Source: Littorina saxatilis
Taxonomy: Eukaryota; Mollusca; Gastropoda; Littorinimorpha; Littorinidae
Assembly: GCF_037325665.1 (NCBI RefSeq)
Contig: NC_090249.1
Coordinates: 60,316,267-60,380,266 of the forward strand
Direction: 5' to 3'
DNA: 64,000 nt
A program made the translations under genes and the position numbers. Position 1 is the first letter of the stretch. Each line of letters opens with the position of its first letter. Shown here one piece after another: positions 24,701 through 36,700 of this stretch. A model generated the notes under the pieces. That model made no database searches and was not told the DNA's origin. It worked only from the letters and a program-made list of their open reading frames with translations.

Positions 24701-27700
24701 TGTATATTGTAGGGGATTCCACAGTAATCTATGAATAATGAAGCAAACTGGTGTATACTGTAGGGGATTCCACTGTAATCTATGTATAATGAAGCAAACT
24801 GGTGTATATTGTAGAGGATTCCACTGTAATCTATGTATAATGAAGCAAACTGGTGTATATTGTAGGGGATTCCACTGTAATCTATGAATAATGAAGCAAA
24901 CTGGTGTATATTGTAGGGGGGGGATTCCACTGTAATCTATGTATAATGAAGCAAACTGGTGTGTATTGTAGGGGATTCCACTGTAATCTATGTATAATGA
25001 AGCAAACTGGTGTGTATTGTAGGGGATTCCACTGTAATCTATGTATAATGAAGCAAACTGGTGTGTATTGTAGAGGATTCCACTGTAATCTATGAATAAT
25101 GAAGCAAACTGGTGTATATTGTAGGGGGGGGATTCCACTGTAATCTATGTATAATGAAGCAAACTGGTGTATATTGTAGGGGATTCCACTGTAATCTATG
25201 TATAATGAAGCAAACTGGTGTATATTGTAGGGGATTCCACTGTAATCTATGTATAATGAAGCAAACTGGTGTGTATTGTAGGGGATTCCACTGTAATCTA
25301 TGTATAATGAAGCAAACTGGTGTATATTGTAGGGGATTCCACTGTAATCTATGTATAATGAAGCAAACTGGTGTGTATTGTAGGGGATTCCACTGTAATC
25401 TATGAATAATGAAGCAAACTGGTGTATATTGTAGGGGGGGGATTCCACTGTAATCTATGTATAATGAAGCAAACTGGTGTATATTGTAGGGGATTCCACT
25501 GTAATCTATGTATAATGAAGCAAACTGGTGTATATTGTAGGGGGGGGATTCCACTGTAATCTATGTATAATGAAACAAACTGGTGTATATTGTAGGGGAT
25601 TCCACTGTAATCTATGTATAATGAAGCAAACTGGTGTATATTGTAGGGGATTCCACAGTAATCTATGAATAATGAAGCAAACTGGTGTATATTGTAGGGG
25701 ATTCCACTGTAATCTATGTATAATGAAGCAAACTGGTGTATATTGTAGGGGATTCCACTGTAATCTATGAATAATGAAGCAAACTGGTGTATATTGTAGG
25801 GGATTCCACTGTAATCTATGTATAATGAAGCAAACTGGTGTATATTGTAGGGGATTCCACTGTAATCTATGAATAATGAAGCAAACTGGTGTATATTGTA
25901 GGGGATTCCACTGTAATCTATGTATAATGAAGCAAACTGGTGTATATTGTAGGGGATTCCACTGTAATCTATGTATAATGAAGCAAACTGGTGTGTATTG
26001 TAGGGGATTCCACTGTAATCTATGTATAATGAAGCAAACTGGTGTATATTGTAGGGGATTCCACTGTAATCTATGAATAATGAAGCAAACTGGTGTGTAT
26101 TGTAGGGTATTCCACTGTAATCTATGTATAATGAAGCAAACTGGTGTATATTGTAGGGGATTCCACTGTAATCTATGTATAATGAAGCAAACTGGTGTAT
26201 ATTGTAGGGGATTCCACTGTAATCTATGAATAATGAAGCAAACTGGTGTATATTTTGCTTTCAGGTCTTGCGCAGTGTTCAGAGCTGTGTTGGCAGATCC
26301 GCGGAATGGCCGGCAAGCGACAGGTTCCTGGCGCCAAGATGGGACTGCAGCACAACGTGGGTCTGGGAGGCGCTGTCATCTGTGCTCTCTACAAGCATGG
26401 CTTTCCACAGATGCTGGGGTAGGTGCTGCTGCAAATGCTAGTGTTGTTCCCATGCCACTGTCTTCAGCTACTTATGCATACTTTTCTGATCTGACGCATT
26501 GTTCTGACCCTGGGCTGGTCGAACGTTCAATAGCTTTGACACGTAGGTGTCTTCTGACACAACAATTTATTTGCATCGAGGACATTTTTACCGATATATA
26601 AGAAATAGTCGAAGAAACTTGATCAGAAAACACAAGCGAGGCAATGATTCATGACGACAGGAATGACCGTGAAATCTTCTGAACAAGTTTCTTGGACAAT
26701 TTTGTAGATAAGTTTATTATCCGTATCTGAAGTTTTTGTCTGCATGCCCACTTAAAAGACCGCTGGGTGGAACTGCAGTGGGTGTAATGCTTTGAAGTAC
26801 AGTGTAACTTGAAACTCTTTTACATAGATAAAAAACAAAGGAATACTGTACTCACCAATACAAGAACGAGACAAGACGGTACGAATTTTCGCTTATGGAA
26901 GCTTCATCAGGAAAAACAAGAACACAAAAGACAACAAAAAGCAGACGCAACACGGAACGAACAAGGTTTGAAAGAAAATGGAGGGGAAACACGCAAAAAA
27001 GGGAAGGAACTCTAGGAACGGAAATGAATGCTTTCTGCTGTATGTGTGTTGCTTTGCAGACACCAGATCCAAGCCATGGCCACCAGTTCCGCCCCAAGCG
27101 AAAGCGACTTCAAGTCTTCCGGGGTCTTCAAGCAAATCGCAAAACGTCTGGATGAAGTGAGTTTTGCCTCTGAGATAACTGTCCTTAATAATTTGATTGA
27201 ACAAAGAAACAAACCAACCTCCTTCCGGGGTCTTCAAACAAATCGCAAAACGTCTGGATGAAGTGAGTTTTGCCTCTGAGATAACTGTCCTTAATAATTT
27301 GATTGAACAAAGAAACAAACCAACCTCCTTCCGGGGTCTTCAAACAAATCGCAAAACGTCTGGATGAAGTGAGTTTTGCCTCTGAGATAACTGTCCTTAA
27401 TAATTTGATTGAACAAAGAAACAAACCAACCTCACCATGTCACTTTTAGCCAGAAGCCCGTCATTCTCTGCGAAAACAGAGATAAATCGGAAGGGGTTCA
27501 CTATGTATTTCTATTTGCATGCAACACTCAAATTTCATGCGCAGTGCTTGTGCCTGGAAATGATGTTGGATTGGATTGGATTGGATAAGATTTACAGTCC
27601 AGTGAGGTTACCCTCATGGAAATTCGGGCTGTTTTCTCCCCGGGGAAAGCGAGCTGCCATACATACGGCGCTACCCATATATTTTTTTTTTCCTGCATGC

Positions 27701-30700
27701 GTGTATTCATGTTTCCTGAGACTTAATGCCGTGTGAGATGGAATTTTTTTACTTTATTCCAAGTCCCACGGGTATTTGATGGACATTTTTATCTATGCCT
27801 ATACAATTTTGCCAGGAAAGACCCTTTTGTCAATCGTGGGATCTTTAACGTGCACACCCCAATGTAGTGTACACGAAGGGACCTCGGTTTTTCGTCTCAT
27901 CCGAAAGACTAGCACTTGAACCCACCACCTAGGTTAGGAAAGGGGGGAGAAAATTGCGGCCTGACCCAGGCCTGAACACGCAACCTCTCGCTTCCGAGCG
28001 CAAGTGCGTTACCACTCGGCCACCCAGTCCAATGTTGGTTGTATTGCTGCTCAAGTTGATTGTGATTGTGAGTCTGTTTTGTCACCATCTTGTAAAATGT
28101 GTAGTTAACAGTGACTAGCTGTATTGTGCACAAGTCTTTTTGTGTTGGTGTATTCTTATAAATACTGTGAAGGGATATGATAAAGGTTTCTGTTTTGCTC
28201 TTTTTGACAATTGCGCATGTATTTCTAGCCTATATATACTTAAACACTTTTTGTGACATTCAGAAGGACACACAGTATTGTGTACAATGCCAATATCTTT
28301 TGTTACATTTGGAATTACACACAGCGTTGTGTACCATTCAAACACGTGTTGTGACATTCAGAATGACACACATTATTGTGTACTATGTGCAGGATGGCAG
28401 CAACATGGTGAAGAAGATGAAGGCCGTCTTCGCTTTCAAGGTCAAGGGCGCTGGTGGGAAAGAGGGACTCTGGGTTGTTGACGTCAAGAATGGCAGTGGG
28501 GCTGTTAAATTTGGGGCAACTGGTAAGAAAAGACTTCAACTTTTTTCTTTTGCTCTGTTATTTTTTACATGTAATTTTGTGTGTAACTTATTTCAGGGAG
28601 TAAGATTGTATGTGATGGTGAAATGTCAGGATTCAGTTGATACGTACTTCCTCTTCAGTTGTGTCTCAAGACTTTACTGGGTGGAACTGGAAGCAGAATG
28701 TCTGATCTGAGGACAGGAGAAATTGCTTGCACTGCCATATATTACAATAATAATAATAAAAATGAACACTTATTTACAGGCATGCTACTTTTCCGGGAAT
28801 TGCCTGAAATCCAGGAAAGCCGTTTTCAAAATCCGAGAAAGTCAAATTTATTCCGGGGAAGTTGAACAATTTCCGCAAAAACAATCCGTGTGAATATCGC
28901 GCAACGCGACCGGGCGCCAGTCTCAATGAAGCCAGCGCACGCGCGTTGCCCGTCATTGGTCTTGCCGTTCTGAATCTAGAACGTTCTCAATCTAGTTCTG
29001 TGGATGTAGGCCGTTGTTTTTGGCAAAATGTTTCGCCCAGATATTGTAGAGAGAAATTCGCTGGGACCATTTGATTCCAGACCTGTCAACCCCTTCCAAG
29101 GCCAACCTGTACTAATATGATTAAAAACTGTAATCAGGGCAACAATCCCTTACACACTCCCAAAAAATGAACACACGCAAACCTGAGTTCACACGCAAGA
29201 CTTGCAATTCACTCGCACGACATAAAAAAGAAGAAAGACCAGCTGGTAAATACTCAACATTTATTTCGTATTCATAAAACACATCTGATTTAGCATTAAT
29301 AAATACATACAACTCTGTAAAACGCACCCACACAACTACTACTGTCCAGTGACCAGGAAGAATCACAGTCCAGTCTCTCCAGATCACTTTAAGCTTAAAT
29401 GTATAACACAGTCACACACACACACAACTACTTTGTACTACTGTTCACCAGGAAAAATCACAGTCCAGTCTCACTAGATCACTTCAACCATGACACTTGT
29501 TGTAGGTAGCAGTAGCTGACTTTGCCGTGGCAAGCAGATTGACTGTGGTAATGGTTTCATGGCATTGGCTTGCGTCACATCTTCCGTTGGAAGGCGGCTG
29601 TCTCGTTTCTGGAAATGTTGGTTCACAGGCTTGAACTGTTTCGAACGAATCAATGATTGTTTGTGTACCGCCATTTCAAAATGCTGCTTCAAGTCGCAGT
29701 GACCAGAAGCAGCAACTTTCACTTTGATGTGCGAGCCACATGGCACGCACAAACTGTACTCCTTTCCCTTGTCCGATGATCGCACAACACCAAAGTACGT
29801 TTTCTCCCACTCCGACATGTGCTGACCATTTCCGGCTTTCTTTCTTTTCTTCGCTGGCCTCTCCATCTTCAGTTGTAGCACGAAAAGTGACGCGAATCGT
29901 TGTCTGTCTCTGAAATAAGTTGTGAAAACAAAGACCAAATCTCGCGACTCGGAAGTAGCGGATTGGGCCACAGCGCCCTCTATGATACCTTCTGCGCATG
30001 CGCACAAGCTCAGCTACAGTCTTTTTCTGTTAGTTGTTGTCGTTTGCTAAACAGAAACGAATCTGATGATCGAATCTTTGTTCGGGTTGTGAATTTTCCC
30101 GTACAATTTCCGTACAATTTGGTTTACCCGTACAGATAGGCCTTGTACGCCGTACACACCAAAATTTGAGTAAATCCCGTACAAAATACGGGAAAACCGT
30201 ACAGGTTGACAGGTCTGTGATTCCGGCGTGAAGAACAAATGGAGTGGCTTGAAAACACCTTCCCGCCGGAAAAAAAGAAGGCTGACACGAAGAAGAACGA
30301 ATCCGGCAAAAGCTGAAAAAAGGACTGGACAGTAGTGTTGTTTTCACCAGTTTGGAGGTGTGTTGAATGGTGGTGGGGGAAGGCTAAAATGGGATTTTTA
30401 ACAAGATCACAACACTATTACAGCCCTGAAAATGATGCCCAAAATGCACCAGATTGCACAGATTTTAACCGGACCCCCCTATTTGGCTCGCCTTCTTCAC
30501 AGGCTCGGGCTTGTGGCTTTACCACTGCACGCTTCTTTCAGGTAAAACCATTTTTGGCCTGTAGCATGCCTGATTTAGCGCAAACCACAAAAAAATTCTG
30601 TGCTCTCCGCACTTCACAATATCAAAATGGGAATTACAATACACAATTTAAACACATACTAACATCTTCTGGGATTCAGCAAAATAGAACAATGACAATA

Positions 30701-33700
30701 TTATGTGCAATATTTGGGTGTGGGGATGTTTTGTAATTTCATGGAAGCCAGGAGTCCTATTGGTTTGTGTACAAAAATGACAGTAAACAGAATAGAATGC
30801 ATTTCTGAATGCCTCATTTGTGTTACAGCATTTGAGGGTAAATTAAAGGTGTTACTCAGCCATTTGGCAAACGATGGATAGCTACACCTGCATTTCTCCA
30901 TCACAAAGTGCAGTCAGGCGGGCAATATTTGTTATTGACACAGAGGCAGGGTTTTGAAGACTGCGTAGAAACTACAGTGGAACCCCCATTGTAAGACCCC
31001 CCCCCATTGTACGACCCCCCCCCCCCATTGTAAGACCCCCCCCCCCCCCCCCCATTTAAGACTCCCCCTTTTTTAAAACCTTGAATGTGCACATGTTCCA
31101 TTCGTAATATCCTCCCCCGCGGGTTAGGGGGAAGAATTTACCCGATGCTCCCCAGCATGTCGTAAGAGGCGACTAACGGATTCTGTTTCTCTTTTTACCC
31201 TTGTTAAGTGTTTCTTGTATAGAATATAGTCAATTTTTGTAAAGATTTTAGTCAAGCAGTATGTAAGAAATGTTAAGTCCTTTGTACTGGAAACTTGCAT
31301 TCTCCCAGTAAGGTAATACATTGTACTATGTTGCAAGCCCCTGGAGCAAATTTTTGATTAGTGCTTTTGTGAACAAGAAACAATTGACAAGTGGCTCTAT
31401 CCCATCTCCCCCCTTTCCCCGTCGTGATATAACCTTCGTGGTTGAAAACGACGTTAAACACCAAATAAAGAATTGATAATATCTGTACAATGATCTCCAT
31501 TATAAGACGCCCTCCTTGTTAAGACCTGATTAAATTTCATATTCTTACTCCGAATCACATTAGCATTGAGTCACATGAGATGCTTAGCACTGAAAAACGC
31601 TTACCTATCTAAGGGAAGCAACCCCATCACCAAAACGAAAGCGAAAGTAGCTTAGGTAATGAGCAGTCACACTGGGAGTTACCTCCCATATTGGTGTGCA
31701 CACGTCACTTCCCATAACTCCACGTGTCTACCTACCCTCATACGATCTTTTCACCTCTGAGGGAAAGGTCACTGAAATTTTTCGCTCCTATGGTCTGCTC
31801 TTGTGTTGTTGTGACACCTGCCGGCCATGTTACCTGTCTGTCTGCTCGTCACTACTGCTGGTGAGCTCGTTCCTGTTTTTGTGTTCTCTTTCTCGCTTTT
31901 GTTGCTGAACTTTCGTCCGTGTTCGGACTTGTTTGTCAGTGACTTGTTGCTTTGTCGCCATTGTTAGTGTGTTCAGTTAGCTTGCTAACTTCCATTATAA
32001 TGGTATTTAGCCGTGCGGGCCTCCTTTGGGTTCGGCAAGCATGGTTATTTTGGGTGTTTCTCTAGAGAATTATTTTGTTTACTGACTTGGCAGGCCGTTG
32101 CGGCTTGCGTGTTTCAGTAATTTTAGCCGTATGTTTTTTCGCCATTTGCATCTTGTTAGCTTTGCTGACTTTAATGTTTTTGGTAGGTCGCCTTTGCTTG
32201 TTTACTCGGGTAGTTTACAAGCTTGGTTAGTTGTTGTTCTTTGAACTTTTTTAATTACTGAAGTTTTCTGTCCATTGGACTTACGTGCTTACAGTAATTT
32301 GTGCGAAGTTTTTCGTATTTTCTTAGCGTCTGATAGTTCGTCCGTCGTTTCGGTTATCAGTAGCTATGTTTGGTTTTAGCTTTTTGGCTAGGCTGACGTT
32401 TAAGGCTAGTTTAGCTTTTGTCCGCCGTCGCCTTTTTTAGCTTGGGGTTGTGGTTTAGGCTGCAATCCCTTCTTTGTCTGTGCATGTTTCTGCTTCTAGC
32501 ACTTGTGCTTTGCGCAGTCGTTCACGTCCGTTGTTTCTGTGCTCCCTTCTTGTTGGTTTTTTTTTGGTGTCCTCTCTCGTGTTATCTTTGTCCCAGAGTT
32601 CGGCATTGAGGAGAGAGGAGATGCAGCGTTCCACGGCGGTCGGCAGTGTCTTGCTCCCTTCCGTGGTGGTTGTCCGGTTCCTGGCTTCCTTGTTGGATGC
32701 TTCCGTTTCCGGGAAGCAGGTTCCTGCCTTGTCGGTGGCCGCTTCTGTGGTGGCATTACCGGTAAGTTGAACTGGTCCTACAGTCCTCGTGAGACGTCTG
32801 GACACTCCCTTAGGGGAGACAGTTCTTTGGGGCAGGGTCACTCCTTGCATTCTCCTGTTGTTGCCAATACCGACATTTCCCCAGAGGGCACGGACTGCGG
32901 CATAACAGTAGCGGCAGCCGTTTACGGCTACTGCGTTTCCGGTTTTCAACCGGAAGCATAACTCCCGTTCTGATACTTCCGCCACCCACGATGGTCACGG
33001 ACTATACAGAACGGTAGCGGCAGCCGTTTACGGCTACTGCGTTTCCGGTTTTCAACCGGAAGCATAACCCCCGTTCTGATACTTCCGTCACCCACGATGG
33101 TCACGTACTATACAGAACGGTAGCGGCAGCCGTTTACGGCTACTGCGTTTCCGGTTTTCAACCGGAAGCATAACCCCCGTTCTGATACTTCCGTCACCCA
33201 CCGTGGTCACGGACTAAACAGAACGGTAGCGGCAGCCGTTTACGGCTACTGCGTTTTCGGTTTTCAACCGGAAGCATAACCGCTGTTCTGATACTTCCGT
33301 CACCCTCCGTGGTCACGGACTATACAGAATGGTAGCGGCAGCCGTTTACGGCTACTGCGTTTCCGGTTCTCCACCGGAAGCATAACCGCTGTTCTGATAC
33401 TTCGTTCTTACCCACCGTGGTCACGGTCTATACAGAACAGTAGCGACAGCCGTTTACGGCCACTGCGTTTCCGGTTTTATCGGAAGCATAGGTCCTCTCT
33501 CATGCGTTCGCTCGGACAACGGTGACGGGATGGACTGGATGTGGCTGCCGTTTACGGCCGCTGCATTTCCGGTTTTGGTCGGAAGTATAGGTCCTCCCTC
33601 ATGCGTTCTCTCTGCACCGGTGATGGGATGGACTGCAGACTGGCCTCCGGGCTTGATGGCTTCTGGCCTCAGTCTATGCAGCCTTCATTTCCGCTTTTGC

Positions 33701-36700
33701 GGTTGCGACGGCTGCGTTTTTTCCGGTCCTCACTGGATTAGGGGGTCCTACAGCACGCGTACGCTAAGGCGACAGGGAAGTGCTGTACGGTACCGCCGAC
33801 TGGCCTCCGGTCTTTTATGGCTTCGGCCTCAGTCTATTCAGTCCTCGTTTCCGCATTCTGTGGTTTCAGGGGCTGCTTTTCTGGCTTTGGCTGGATACGC
33901 TGTCTCTTTTTCTGGCTTCTTACAGCCAGAGAGAGAGCAACAGCGGTCGGCATTGTCGCACTCTGTGCTTCAGCCGGGGCAGTTTTTGCTTCACCCCGAG
34001 GGTGTTGTGACTTCCGCTTTTCCAGACACGGTGGTTGGATGGCCTCTCCTCTTACCCTTTTCCTCTGAGTCAAGGGATGAGCAGGTGATTTCCAGAGACA
34101 CGGGCTCCGGTCTCCGGTTATTGCGTGTTTCCTTCCGCCTCTGGGCCCTCCGTGGTATAGGCCTTCGGGCTTTCTTCACTTGGCTTTCTTTACTCTCACG
34201 CCAGTCAGAGTATAAGTCAAAGTGATACTCTGGTACGCGAGTTTCCGGTTTCCGGGTTACTCGTGCATCGTTTTTTATGCCACTGGTCTGTGACCTTGGT
34301 CTTTGTCGCCTGCTTGTCCACCCCGACTGTGGGTCTGAGGCTAGCGAACAGACTTGTTTTCCGGAAGGACGTCAGCTGTTTTGGCACACTCTTTGGGTGC
34401 CTGTACGGCGATGACAACTTCCGTTTGGTTGGGAAGAGGGAGTTGTTCCTACTTCGGTTTGGAGATTCCTCTTCTGTGGCATACCATTTTTTACAGGTTC
34501 TTGGGCTATTTCATCCCATACCTGAAGTGGTACTCCTGCCGTTTCTGTTCCTTTTTCCTGTCCCTCAAGACAAGTTACGGAACAGTTTTAGCCTTAGCTT
34601 GTTTTGGCTACTTGGGCTTCGTCTGACACTCGTCCTCTGCTTCTCCGCGGTCGCCTTGTCTGGGGACCCGGATTTGGCTCCCTCTACTGGTTTTCAGTTA
34701 TGAGAGACTCGGTTGTGGCTGTTTCAAGACGCATCCTTCTCTCTTAGGAGGAGATGGGACGTCCGTGTTAGATCTGGCATCTTTAGGAGACTTTCATCAT
34801 ATTTTTCGGTCTAGGACGGATTATATTGATTTGTTTACACTTGGTGTAGATCAATACGATGATGTCGTCTTCATTCTTTGTTCAACCTTTCCTAGGGTGA
34901 ACGAAGATCAGGTGCTTTTATCCTCTCTTCACCTCGCTCACGCGTTTGGGTGTCGACGGGATTTGATTTCGCTCTTTAGTGAGGTTCACACAGCGAGTTA
35001 GGTCCACCGGCTTGAGCATCCTCTGGGATCTCTTCCGGTGGACTTCGGGCTGACCTTCGGGTATTCTGGCTTCTGGCGGTCAGGGTGACAGTCGTTTCAG
35101 CCACAGTTTGCTGTTCCGGTCACACTTCCGGTTAGCCGGAGAGTTGTTCTCTTACTGACGTCATGGTTACGTCGGCGCTTTAGGAACAATGACTGACTTA
35201 TGCGGCCGGTGTTGGTCTTTCGCTGGGTCAGGCTCTGCCTTTCTCTAGCAAGGACTGGTTCTGATGTTTCGTCCAAACTTAAGTTTCACTTAAGTCGTCC
35301 TCGGAGGTGACATACAGATTTTCTATGGGGGCATTGTCTTCGGCAATATCAGTTCGAAGGATCATCCTTTGTGGCTGACCTTCTCTCTCAGTTTTTTGAT
35401 TAGTCCTCTCCTCTCGGCAGAGGGCTAACTAATGTTCCGAAACCTTTGAGTCATTCCTTTGCCGGTGTTCAGCGGGTATTTTGGAATGGCGTCTGGGTTA
35501 CGGGCTCTGTGGCTCTTAGCCTTAGTCTGTGCGTTGTTCGGCAGCGTTTAGCTGCTTGACTTCGCTTTTTCGGGTGCCTATGTCTGTGGACCCGACGCTT
35601 TCTTCATCCTCATTCTAAAATGAGGAGAGTTAGAGCGACTGCCGTTGGGTTGGGTTTCCTTTTACGGTCACCTTTCTACCACAGGCAACAATGGCTAAAG
35701 GGTTTTGCCTTTTGCCTGGCCTTCCGTCTCTCAAAGACGGACAGACATTTTCTGGTTGGTTCGTCCAAGTTTCAGCTTTCTCTCGATTTGGCTACGAACG
35801 TATCTTCCAGCTTTTCCGGAGAATTTTTTCTCGGGAATTTCCTCGACTGCTTGGCGCCACGGTTTTTTGATGCTTATCAGTCTCGCTTTCAGTCTGGGGT
35901 TTGGATTCTCTTTCGATTTTCCTACAAGCAGACTGAATTGCGTACTCTTTTGTTCTTGGAACTTATGTACGCTGACGCTCTTTGTGAGTTTTCGTCATCG
36001 AGTTGGACTCGGGTACCTGGTACTCGGACGTCTCTCTCTTTCCTTTACGTGGTGATTGGTCGCCCTTCTTTTTGAGCTGCCTCTCTTTGTCCACGCTTCT
36101 TGTTGGGTTGAACTTTCCTTCCTAGAAGAAGAAAGGGGGGGGGGGGGGGGGTGGCAGATTGTCTTTCCCCCTCTACTTAGCTCGGGTTCATTTAATCCAG
36201 AGCTTTGGTCTCTCTGTGTGCCTTTTCCCTTTTTTGTCCGTGGGATTGATCGAAGGTTTGGGCACAGCTTACTAGCCCTCTGAGGTTTTCCTTTGGCTAG
36301 TTTTGATTAGAGACTCCTTGGCTGTCAATCAGGTTTGTTTCTCCGATCCCTTCCTGATTTGTTGGCAGCGTGCCAGTTCCTGGCTAAGGATTAGTGTGAG
36401 TTAGAATTTTCTTTCCACCGAGCCCTCCCTGCCTTGTTGGCATGGGGCTACTTCCTGGCAAGGTTTTTAGAGTGAGTTAGATTTTTCTTTCCCACCGCCT
36501 TCTTGATGATTATCTGCTAATGTGATTCGGAGTAAGAATATGAAATTTAATGAAAAATTTCTAAAGTACATTTTGATTTAATTAATATACTTACCCGAAT
36601 CACATATTGGATTCCCTCCCGCCTGCCCCGCGTATGGTTTTGATGTTTGTGTAAAAGTCGTATGAGGGTAGGTAGACACGTGGAGTTATGGGAAGTGACG

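Noticed and set aside
22390-26262. Regular array resembling a CRISPR locus
   Set aside because: Whole units are near identical with no unique spacers, and the setting is a eukaryotic intron; it is a minisatellite.
27185-27424. Minus-strand frames in the 106-bp array
   Set aside because: Repetition of intron sequence in antisense; the supported coding piece is the plus-strand SCP2 exon.
32418-34703. Several 60-230 codon frames on both strands
   Set aside because: Within DIRS fossil 2; none shows a recognisable domain, and GC-rich sequence gives chance frames.
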